Positions 57,634-64,000 of a stretch of DNA of 64,000 nucleotides are shown one piece after another. Made by a program: the position numbers and the translations under genes. This DNA is from Siderastrea siderea (taxonomy: Eukaryota; Cnidaria; Anthozoa; Scleractinia; Rhizangiidae): assembly GCA_964030785.1 (NCBI GenBank), contig OZ034966.1, positions 2,667,701-2,731,700 of the forward strand, read 5' to 3'. The notes below the pieces were generated by a model. It was not told the DNA's origin. It did no database searches and saw only the letters and a list, made by a program, of their open reading frames with translations. Within the stretch, counting starts at the first letter, position 1; each line of letters begins with the position of its first letter.

Positions 57634-58035
57634 TTAAGGTTCAATATATACGTTCTCATATTTACCAGTTTTTGGATTTTTCACCAAACGCATAACAGTA
57701 CCCTTCTTTGGTTTAGTCCAGAATTTCTTGCTCGTTATACCTGTTGATCCTGTGAAAGCACCTTTCAATATATCACCAGACCAATATCTGTCAAATACAT
57801 GGTTGGTTGATGGAATTACTTTGCGAGTTATTTGTTCGGCTATTTTGGCTGCCTCGAAAGCTTTACCTAATGGATTTTCACCTCCCTTTTGGCTTTTGAT
57901 GAATTTGGTTTTCGTAATACCACATTCAGATCATTTGCATTTCATCATAAGTCTGTTATTTTTGGCTCTCACATATCGTTCACTCCCTGGTACACATTCT
58001 GTGACCCTTTTCTGTTTCACGCAATAAGATTTCAT
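57634..58035 (-). CDS. Zinc-ribbon protein, copy 2, with an internal UGA at a cysteine position
   Basis: The first 34 codons parallel copy 1 (YCVKQKRVTECVPGSERY, RLMMKCK). Then UGA (57,931-57,933) stands where copy 1 has Cys in KCKCSECG. The frame continues for about 98 more codons (SECGITKTKFIKSQKGGENP to the C-terminus KNPKTGKYENVYIEP) and stops at 57,634. The long intact tail argues that translation once passed this site. A nonsense mutation is the simplest reading. The C-terminal part is unlike copy 1, so the two are diverged duplicates. Confidence 0.6.
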
Positions 58036-58046
58036 ATATAACTTGA

Positions 58047-58652
58047 TTACATATTTTTGAAATACCGTGCTAGAAACCTCTCATTCTTCGTCGTATCGTA
58101 TATGTCAAAAACTTCCAACAGATCAAAATATGATTTGCCCTTATTCATCTCATTCAAAAAGTATAAACAGAAGTAACCGCATGTTGTCGTTAGTAAATTT
58201 TGTATTTGATTGTTCTGATGAAGCAATGTTAAATTCTTTTTTCTCGCGTGATTGACCATTTCTTGGAAGGGGGGCAAACCAAAACTATCAAAGTAATTGA
58301 TGACTTTGTCCTTAACATAAGTAGCTACCCAATGACTCCCTGACATATAACTCGGTTCAAGATTGTAAATGAATAGAGCCTGTTGATGATCATGTGGGAC
58401 AGTTTCATCTCGAGACAGAACATCTTTGATTGGAATATTCAGATATTTACACCATTTTATTAAATCATAATTGCTTAATGGGACATTCTTATGGAATTTT
58501 GGTTTTACAACAGAATGTTTAACAGTGGGACGTTTTTGAAGGGTGAGTTCTTGCCCAATAGTAGACCCTCTCCTTTTTTGGGAGCTTTTTTTTTTCTCCC
58601 CATACCGATTGTACCGTTCGGCCAATTTCCATAAAAAGGTGGAGATCTCCAC
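58047..58652 (-). CDS. Adenain-type (C48/Ulp1-like) cysteine protease, maturation protease
   Basis: It probably cleaves virion precursors during maturation. The triad is His107 (YMSGSHWVATY), Asp122 (YFDSFGLPP) and Cys158 (TTTCGYFCLYFLNE), spaced as in adenovirus protease. The domain proper starts near LSNYDLIKW (residue 59). The 50 residues before it are low-complexity and basic, and they overlap the upstream core-like gene in the -1 frame. The ATG at 58,652 lies deep inside that gene and lacks the common start motif. Slippery sequences T10/A10 (58,586-58,595) and G-TTA-AAC (58,517-58,523) lie in the overlap. Confidence 0.88.
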   Translation of the reverse strand: MEISTFLWKLAERYNRYGEKKKSSQKRRGSTIGQELTLQKRPTVKHSVVKPKFHKNVPLSNYDLIKWCKYLNIPIKDVLSRDETVPHDHQQALFIYNLEPSYMSGSHWVATYVKDKVINYFDSFGLPPFQEMVNHARKKNLTLLHQNNQIQNLLTTTCGYFCLYFLNEMNKGKSYFDLLEVFDIYDTTKNERFLARYFKNM

Positions 58653-59350
58653 GTTGGGACTAACAAACCACCATCTTGATTGTCAACAGCGGTTGGTGTT
58701 GGTACAGATCTGGGTGGTCTCTGTTTCGGTTGTCCCATCTGAGGGGCACCTTTACCAGTCATCTTCTTTATTGGCTCAATAGCTAAAGGGACTCCAATTG
58801 ATGCAAGAAGAGTACCTAAGAAACCACCTGTTTGTACTTTAGTCGGTTTTATATGAACACCAGAGCCTGTTTGTAGAGCATTTAATATATCCTTCTTTTG
58901 TTTGGTTGTTAAAAGATGTTTATATGTTATCAACTGATCGATTTTATTTTGTGGTATGAGGAACCCACCGGTTTGAACACCTTTTCCTGATATCTTCTTA
59001 ACAATCTGAGATGCTCCTTCACTTGCTGCTCCAGCTAAAGCCGACAATCCAAGAGTCTTAGCAATCGTTGGTGCAAAAGTTCTTCCAAGCGCCAGAACTG
59101 TAGACAGAAGAGATCCACCTACTTGCTTTCGAATGTTTGTTTTAGAAAGTTTAATGTCCATTCCCTTTTTCAATTTTCTATTTTTATCCAATCGCTTAAC
59201 TATATTCTGAGGTACGTATAGAGTGTCATTCCCAGATAGAGAGTCCTTCGTGAGTCTTAGAACTATTGTTTCTCTTTTATGATACGCGTTACTAAGATTC
59301 TTTTTCTGGTTTGGTGATAAACTAACTTTAATTTCGTATAGTTGTGTCAT
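58505..59350 (-). CDS. Glycine-rich membrane-active/core-like protein, 281 residues (PX-like)
   Basis: The N-terminal 70 residues are polar (YEIKVSLSPNQKKNLSNAYH). Then come Gly-containing hydrophobic segments flanked by GG motifs, for example GGSLLSTVLALGRTF, LGLSALAGAASEGA and GGFLGTLLASIGVPLA. The C-terminus is basic and ends NSPFKNVPLLNILL. The positions of GG and hydrophobic segments resemble adenovirus pVI/pX-like and adomavirus-type membrane-active proteins, and GG could mark protease sites. It sits between the major capsid candidate and the protease. Function inferred from context. Confidence 0.7.
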   Translation of the reverse strand: MTQLYEIKVSLSPNQKKNLSNAYHKRETIVLRLTKDSLSGNDTLYVPQNIVKRLDKNRKLKKGMDIKLSKTNIRKQVGGSLLSTVLALGRTFAPTIAKTLGLSALAGAASEGASQIVKKISGKGVQTGGFLIPQNKIDQLITYKHLLTTKQKKDILNALQTGSGVHIKPTKVQTGGFLGTLLASIGVPLAIEPIKKMTGKGAPQMGQPKQRPPRSVPTPTAVDNQDGGLLVPTWRSPPFYGNWPNGTIGMGRKKKAPKKGEGLLLGKNSPFKNVPLLNILL

Positions 59351-59405
59351 ATAATATATGTTAGATAAATTCTCTTTTAAAAAACATATTCAATGTAAAA
59401 CTTAT

Positions 59406-60695
59406 TTAAACTATCATCAATTCGTTTCCAACTGTCTTTACTACAACCTCACTCTCGTAAAATACGATGCTATGAGCTCGGACGTTTGCTGCCGGGGCTA
59501 CATTGAGACGATAATGGAGAATCAACTGTTTAGGATCTCTCGTCACTACCTCTTTCTGATATGACAAATCGAAATACAATAATCCATACAAACTAGTGAA
59601 ATTGGATACATTAAGCTGTGTTCCTGAATTGTAATCGTTCTTACGAAATGCATATGACATGAGATCATTAAATATCCGTATTTTAGAATCTGCATCGTAT
59701 TCTAGTTCGGCATAGAACGTGTTGTTTCCATATTCTAAACGACAACTCGAGAGAGCGCTATTAGCGTTAGCAGCATTCAACTTGAAAGTGTCAAACAAAT
59801 ACGGACTCCTCTCTGCTTCATCATTATTTGGTGCGTCTGTCCTCTGGAGATATATAAAAACATGTTTAACGTCATCGATAGCTGGACTGATTTGAAACAT
59901 ATTCTGAACAGCTCTGGTATTTGCTGACTGATTGTAGAGATCTCGCATATATGTCCAGGTTGTTGGCTTGAGAAACTCTGAAACGAAATTACTATACGCG
60001 CTGTCTTTTGGGATTAATCTTGGGAGCCAAAGATACAATCTCTTTACTACAACACGACCAGCGCCTGTGCCATTTGCCATGTGAATCATTTCACTGTCTT
60101 CATTGAGTGTAAGTTCAATTGTGAGCTGCATTGGGGGCAACATTTTTCTTTCTAGCTCTTGAAAAAAGCTGTATCTGTTTAAGGGAATCATTTCGTTAAT
60201 ACTCTTAGCTCCTCCACTACCGTCGTTGGCTGTTGCTTGGGTTAAAATACGACGGGCTTCAAAACCTGTGTTTGTATCTGCTGTTGTTCCATCAGTATCA
60301 AGATACCAGAACGAATTCTTTCCAACAGATCTACTATAATCATCACTGTATTCAAGGAGATTTTTGACATTCGTTATTCGATGTAAATTATCACTCTCAT
60401 ACACAATTTTACCAGACGATTTAATAACCATATGTCTGATTAGACTGTGAGATCCGTTTATCATAGTGATGCGATCCGCTTGAGCATATCCAGCACCATT
60501 TGCCCTTTTTTGAAGCTCTTTAGTTACTTCGAAATACCCATTAAAAAAATCGAACATAGTCGACCTATCGTTTATTGTGAATCTGTAACCTGTCTTTTTC
60601 TGGCTTTGATTGTTAGCAGGTTGCTCAATGACATTATCCAAATGGAAACGAACGTATTCATATCGTTGTAGATTTTCATTTGTTCTGAAACTCAT
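59406..60695 (-). CDS. Major capsid protein candidate (double jelly-roll hexon type), 429 residues
   Basis: A predominantly beta-stranded, intact protein with no signal peptide or membrane segment: TGYRFTINDRSTMFDFFNGY, MLPPMQLTIELTLNEDSEMI, RVVVKRLYLWLPRLIPKDSA and LYFDLSYQKEVVTRDPKQLI. Length, position between penton and core genes and strand composition match the adintovirus/Polinton hexon-like protein. It should form the pseudo-hexameric capsomers. I cannot verify the fold without structure prediction. Confidence 0.8.
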   Translation of the reverse strand: MSFRTNENLQRYEYVRFHLDNVIEQPANNQSQKKTGYRFTINDRSTMFDFFNGYFEVTKELQKRANGAGYAQADRITMINGSHSLIRHMVIKSSGKIVYESDNLHRITNVKNLLEYSDDYSRSVGKNSFWYLDTDGTTADTNTGFEARRILTQATANDGSGGAKSINEMIPLNRYSFFQELERKMLPPMQLTIELTLNEDSEMIHMANGTGAGRVVVKRLYLWLPRLIPKDSAYSNFVSEFLKPTTWTYMRDLYNQSANTRAVQNMFQISPAIDDVKHVFIYLQRTDAPNNDEAERSPYLFDTFKLNAANANSALSSCRLEYGNNTFYAELEYDADSKIRIFNDLMSYAFRKNDYNSGTQLNVSNFTSLYGLLYFDLSYQKEVVTRDPKQLILHYRLNVAPAANVRAHSIVFYESEVVVKTVGNELMIV

Positions 60696-60726
60696 TTATA
60701 TGAGTAGTTTAGATAAAATTCACTTT

Positions 60727-61077
60727 TTAATAACCAGTACCAGATATAAGTCTATTCAGAATCGTGTTGTAGTCTTCTTGTTTTGGTTTAGTAGGTTTGG
60801 TTGGTTTCATTGGTTGTTTAGTTGAACCATGTAATTTTCTCATAATAAGCTCTCCGCTTTTTTCAGCTGCTTTTTTCCCCAGTTTGTCTCCAGCATGTGA
60901 AATACCAGATTCAAGCGCTTTTTTGGCAAAAGGTTTTAAAACCATTTCTGGAACTTTACTTAACACCCTTCCAACTGGTTTGAATATGTTATCAACAATG
61001 ATCCCAGATCCTTTATGCTTATACACAAAACGACCTAGTTTCGGGTGATAAATTCGCTTGTATTCATACGACGACAT
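60727..61077 (-). CDS. Small basic virion protein candidate, 116 residues
   Basis: The sequence opens YKRIYHPKLGRFVYKHKGSG and continues with amphipathic helices (KPFAKKALESGISHAGDKLG, KKAAEKSGELIMRKLHG) and a Pro-Lys linker (KPTKPTKPK). It lies in the capsid cluster, 18 bases after penton and 31 before the hexon candidate. It resembles core or membrane-associated minor proteins of adeno-like viruses, but no family is assigned. Confidence 0.7.
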   Translation of the reverse strand: MSSYEYKRIYHPKLGRFVYKHKGSGIIVDNIFKPVGRVLSKVPEMVLKPFAKKALESGISHAGDKLGKKAAEKSGELIMRKLHGSTKQPMKPTKPTKPKQEDYNTILNRLISGTGY

Positions 61078-61095
61078 ATATAACTATTAGTTACA

Positions 61096-61857
61096 TTATT
61101 CTCTCTTCTCTCTTAAAATCAAACTGAATGAAGTGTCACTATGATTAAGATCTATGATTCTTCGTTTGCCATCGGTGATATAAATTCTTGTTTTATTGAT
61201 CGTATTTTTATTACACGGGTTGTACTGAACTCGTCGAGGCTCTTGTGTGCAACTATAACTCGGGGTGAGAGTTGAGGTACTGAAACTATATATAATATCT
61301 GACTCTTCACCATCGACAAGACTGTCACTTATCAAATCACAATGAACATTCAATATTTCTCTGTCTTGTGAGAGATTAGGAATGTAATCTCCAACATTTA
61401 CACTACTTGTTAGAATCTTTTTATTGAAACCAATAAGATCATTAAAATTACTTTGAGTAAGATCTAATCTGTAATTTGAGGCTAGTGTTATTATTGTTCT
61501 GAATACAGTATCGTTAAACTCCAGAGTGATTGGATATTGAGGGTTTGATGAGGTTCCTGTTTTTGTTTTTTCTTTGATTAAATTGTCAAAATCAATGTAA
61601 TTCCATACTCCAGGGTTGAATATAATTTCCGTCCAATTAGTACCACTATCTGCCGAATATCTTATTTTCTGATTATTGAGTTCGTTAGTCACATTGAACC
61701 AAGTGAATGACATCGAAATGATTCGGTCTAGGCCGATTTCATATTGTCTGTTTGAATCTAGTATTATCGGATTACTGTATTTGATTGTGAAATCCGATGG
61801 TTGATTACCATTTTGGGTTTTTACTGTATGACTGGATAATACAAGTTGTCTATTCAT
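61096..61857 (-). CDS. Minor capsid (penton) protein candidate, 253 residues
   Basis: A beta-rich protein with the opening RQLVLSSHTVKTQNGNQPSD and strand-like blocks FTIKYSNPIILDSNRQYEIG, YPITLEFNDTVFRTIITLAS and HSDTSFSLILREKRE. Size and position match the single-jelly-roll penton of Polintons. The opening, in which a native-like coordinate list of SSxTV..N follows the start, is common in these proteins. The start is preceded by the common motif TCTAAACTAATCATATAAATG. Confidence 0.75.
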   Translation of the reverse strand: MNRQLVLSSHTVKTQNGNQPSDFTIKYSNPIILDSNRQYEIGLDRIISMSFTWFNVTNELNNQKIRYSADSGTNWTEIIFNPGVWNYIDFDNLIKEKTKTGTSSNPQYPITLEFNDTVFRTIITLASNYRLDLTQSNFNDLIGFNKKILTSSVNVGDYIPNLSQDREILNVHCDLISDSLVDGEESDIIYSFSTSTLTPSYSCTQEPRRVQYNPCNKNTINKTRIYITDGKRRIIDLNHSDTSFSLILREKRE

Positions 61858-61865
61858 TTATATGA

Positions 61866-62858
61866 TTAGTTTAGACTAAAATAGTTTTTGTATATTTTGT
61901 TATATTGCGGCTTATTGAGTATTGAATTTCTTAACAAGATGTCGAGAAGAGCGACGTCAGTATTCCGTAATTCGATGCTATTATTACCAGCAACCTTTGA
62001 TCCGATAATCAGTTCAAGTTTTTTCATCATTTCTGTCGGATTATTGAAAAACATTACCTGTCCACCTCTTTTTGTTTTTTTCTTCAAACCAGACCCTTTA
62101 ATATTTTTCAGTTTTTGATTGTTGTAATTGATATAATCATTTAGAACCTTCCTCGTATCAGCAATGACCTTCATTTGATATTGAGCTACAGATTCACTTA
62201 TTGAACCACTATTTAATTTCTTTTTGACGTTCGTCAAATTAGCATTTAGTATGTTCCTTTATTTTTTAGCATCATTCAATATCTTGTTAAGATAAGCTTT
62301 CCTCTTTGTGTTATTCATATCCTTTTCTATTAGACGTAATTCAACATCATCGTAGTTCGGAATATTCAATTTATCTAAAGCTTGGTTAATTGCATCCTCC
62401 TCAAGGATTTCGTAATCTGGTACTTCTTCTTCGTATTCAGGTGGAAGATCTTCTGGTTCATACATATATTCTGGATCTATATACATTTGTTTTTTACCTG
62501 ATGCTAAATCCTCAAGGACATCTTCATAAGATGGAGGTTTTGGAACCAATTGTTTCTCGTTTTCAGGTAGAACAGGTTGATCAAACAAATCGTCCAATCC
62601 AAAATCAGGCACTTCATCATCAACATCGATTCCATAATCAGGAACAGGTTGCTTTTTCTTTGGTAATCTTCTCAACGGTGCTTTTGGGACTGTAAGTTCC
62701 TTTAACTCAGATGTTATAGGTTTGAAAAGTTTCTCTGCCTCGACTTCACCCATTTGATCAGATATCGTTTTTTGTTTTATTGTCTCTCTCACTGTGTTAA
62801 TCTTTTTACCAAGCTCGGATCGGCTCTCTGCTAATTGTTTCCATTTGAGTAAACTCAT
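61866..62858 (-). CDS. PPxY/coiled-coil minor capsid-like protein interrupted by one UAA
   Basis: Two parts share one frame. Codons 1-199 (62,858-62,262) start SLLKWKQLAESRSELGKKIN, carry two PPxY motifs (KPPSYEDV, LPPEYEEEV) in an acidic region and end in a helical segment. A UAA at 62,259-62,261 follows. The frame then stays open for about 131 codons to 61,866 without an ATG near its beginning, and ends GGQVMFFNNPTEMMKKLELI plus a helical tail. PPxY motifs recruit Nedd4-type ubiquitin ligases, as in adenovirus pVI; use of them here is inference. Either nonsense decay, readthrough, or an internal Met start (about codon 22 of the second part) is possible. Confidence 0.75.
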
Positions 62859-62986
62859 TATATCATTTGTTTACATAAAATTTCGTATTTTGTTTGGAAA
62901 AATTAGGGTCACCATATATAAAAACGCTCGCATAGCGTGTCGCATAGCGTGTCGTCATGCGATAAAATTGTATAAACAAATGATAT
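62859..62986. promoter_or_regulatory. Divergent promoter between the capsid operon and the ATPase
   Basis: An exact 14-bp inverted pair, atatcatttgttta (62,860-62,873) and taaacaaatgatat (62,973-62,986), places one arm directly before the ATG of each divergent gene. Between them lies a GC-richer stretch with two copies of gcatagcgtgtc (62,933-62,956). The pair is part of the start motif shared by most genes of the element. Confidence 0.7.
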
Positions 62987-63628
62987 ATGAGAATTCAAAA
63001 CTATGACATTCAAGATGATGAAAACAATGATTTTCGTCAATTAAAGAGTTTCATGCCAAACCGATGTTTTAGGATGCTCGTTTGTGCTCCATCTGGTGGT
63101 GGTAAGACCAACCTTCTGCTGGATATGATATACAGGCTCTTATACTTTGATAAAATATATCTTTACGCTCGTAATCTCCAACAAAGCAAATATAAGCATC
63201 TGTTGAAATCTCTTGAACCAATATCAAAAGAGGTCGGTTATGACGTGATAGAAGCAAGTAACGATGAAATCATCCCTCTGACAGATTTGTCTGATGAAAA
63301 CCAAAAATTAATCATATTTGATGACTATTTGAATACAGGTAAGAAAAATGACGAACGGATACGTGACTACTTTACCAATTCTAGAAACAAAAATTGTTGT
63401 TGTATATATTTGAGTCAAAGCTATTACGGAACTGATAAAACAATGAGACTGAATAGTTCACATTTTTGTGTTTTTGATTTTCCTTCTATAAACGAGCAAT
63501 CGATGATTTGCCGAGAACTGAACATAAATAAATCAGATTATCAGAAAGCTACTAAGGATCCATATAGTTTTTTGTATGTTGATAAGGTCAAAAAAAAGGT
63601 AGCCCGAAATTTCGATGAAAAAATCTAA
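62987..63628 (+). CDS. FtsK/HerA-type (A32-like) genome-packaging ATPase, 213 residues
   Basis: It should power DNA packaging into the capsid. The Walker A motif is APSGGGKT (residues 34-41) after a RMLVC strand, and Walker B is KLIIFDDY (about 106-113). A following LSQSYYGTDKTMR segment matches the sensor/arginine region of A32-like ATPases. The ORF is complete, and its start is preceded by the common AT motif. It is divergent from the capsid gene cluster. Confidence 0.9.
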   Translation: MRIQNYDIQDDENNDFRQLKSFMPNRCFRMLVCAPSGGGKTNLLLDMIYRLLYFDKIYLYARNLQQSKYKHLLKSLEPISKEVGYDVIEASNDEIIPLTDLSDENQKLIIFDDYLNTGKKNDERIRDYFTNSRNKNCCCIYLSQSYYGTDKTMRLNSSHFCVFDFPSINEQSMICRELNINKSDYQKATKDPYSFLYVDKVKKKVARNFDEKI

Positions 63629-63639
63629 ACTAATATTAT

Positions 63640-64000
63640 ATGAGTTATACAAACGGTATTCTTAATCATGATGATTCTAATCACGCTAGTAATAAGGTGT
63701 ATGTCGTCAATTCAGTACAAAATAAAGCAGACCTTTCAAAGACAACAACACAAACATTTCAGGGAAGAGTACAGGTTCCTGATTTCAATTCAGGGCAACA
63801 TAATGGATCAGATATCGTAAACCTCCGTTATATTAATGGTACATTTCTGAATAAAAAAACGGGAGGTACTCTTAGCAATCCGATATCATTTCTCAGTTCT
63901 CTACCAAATAATCAAAAACAGATTCACAGCCTCGGGACACCTCAATACAATAGTAGTGCTGCTAACAAACAATACGTTGACAACAAAATGCCAGCATTGA
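63640..64000 (+). CDS. Fibre-like protein candidate, N-terminal part (runs off the window)
   Basis: An ATG at 63,640, eleven bases beyond the ATPase stop, opens 120 codons to the window edge with no stop. The start has the common motif (TCTAAACTAATATTATATG). The sequence is Asn/Ser/Gly-rich and opens SYTNGILNHDDSNHASNKVY; the last readable block, YNSSAANKQYVDNKM, resembles the repeat-boundary words of phage and adenovirus-like fibres. Function is tentative because most of the gene is missing. Confidence 0.55.
   Translation, partial: MSYTNGILNHDDSNHASNKVYVVNSVQNKADLSKTTTQTFQGRVQVPDFNSGQHNGSDIVNLRYINGTFLNKKTGGTLSNPISFLSSLPNNQKQIHSLGTPQYNSSAANKQYVDNKMPAL

Larger units (their letters stand above)
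50735..64000. mobile_element. Polinton/Maverick (adintovirus-type) element, truncated by the window edge
   Basis: The stretch holds the diagnostic combination of protein-primed PolB, DDE integrase with chromodomain, adenain-type cysteine protease, FtsK/A32-type packaging ATPase and candidate major and minor capsid proteins, with a parvovirus-type PLA2 as in adintoviruses. Genes are tightly packed, AT-rich and intronless, unlike the host part. The left terminal inverted repeat should lie between about 50,300 and 50,733 but cannot be located because its partner is beyond base 64,000. Thirteen ORFs are on the minus strand and two on the plus strand. Confidence 0.92.

Noticed and set aside
1..64000. 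CRISPR array, bacterial operon or rRNA
   Set aside because: The repeats present are minisatellites, MITEs and SINEs; introns and eukaryotic splice signals show a eukaryotic nuclear origin.

Overview
This window looks like a piece of an animal nuclear genome, most likely a cnidarian and possibly a stony coral. That is inference from the intron-rich host genes, the density of small inverted-repeat transposons and tRNA-derived SINEs, and the type of giant transposon present; no marker in the window settles the species. Bases 1-50,600 are ordinary host sequence full of transposon debris. Bases from about 50,700 to the end are one compact, virus-like Polinton/Maverick (adintovirus-type) element that runs off the right edge.

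Host part. A decayed Ty3/Gypsy retrotransposon on the minus strand fills 1 to about 5,420 and is interrupted by a later insertion. A complete nine-exon stomatin gene (minus, 7,754-13,700) follows, with a 35-bp minisatellite in its first intron and a possible alternative first exon at 22,892-23,000. An eight-exon gene for a 1,024-residue, mostly disordered protein with a PP1-docking-like motif runs on the plus strand (23,587-34,786). A single-exon rhodopsin-type GPCR (35,620-36,639) comes next. A minus-strand gene with two pentraxin-like domains, one of them broken, covers 40,277-43,129. A two-exon plus-strand gene for a 112-residue secreted protein is proposed at 43,627-47,986. Between and inside these genes lie at least ten MITE-like inverted repeats, three SINEs, two LINE 3' tails, a CR1/L2-type LINE fragment, a Penelope-like fragment with a hammerhead-like core, and several tandem duplications.

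Polinton part. Nearly all genes are on the minus strand. In transcription order they encode a PPxY/coiled-coil minor capsid protein split by one UAA, a single-jelly-roll-type penton candidate, a small basic protein, a double-jelly-roll-type major capsid candidate, a glycine-rich membrane/core-like protein, an adenain-type protease, a zinc-ribbon protein with an internal UGA, a second zinc ribbon, a parvovirus-type phospholipase A2, a chromodomain integrase, a BRO-N/VRR-NUC/C2H2 protein, an AT-hook protein and a protein-primed DNA polymerase B. A packaging ATPase and a fibre-like protein start divergently on the plus strand. Together they cover replication, integration, virion assembly, maturation and possibly membrane breach.

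The most unusual signal is in how this element may express its genes. Three neighbouring ORF pairs (core-like protein to protease, zinc ribbon to PLA2, PLA2 to integrase) overlap in the same relative frame, -1. Each overlap holds an in-frame slippery heptamer close to the upstream stop, and one has a GC-rich hairpin five bases downstream. Two downstream ORFs lack a usable ATG. Two further genes are cut only by a single in-frame stop. This is either a recoding-rich expression scheme or an element caught early in decay. Most structural and replication genes are preceded by a shared AT-rich motif abutting the ATG, which looks like a common promoter.
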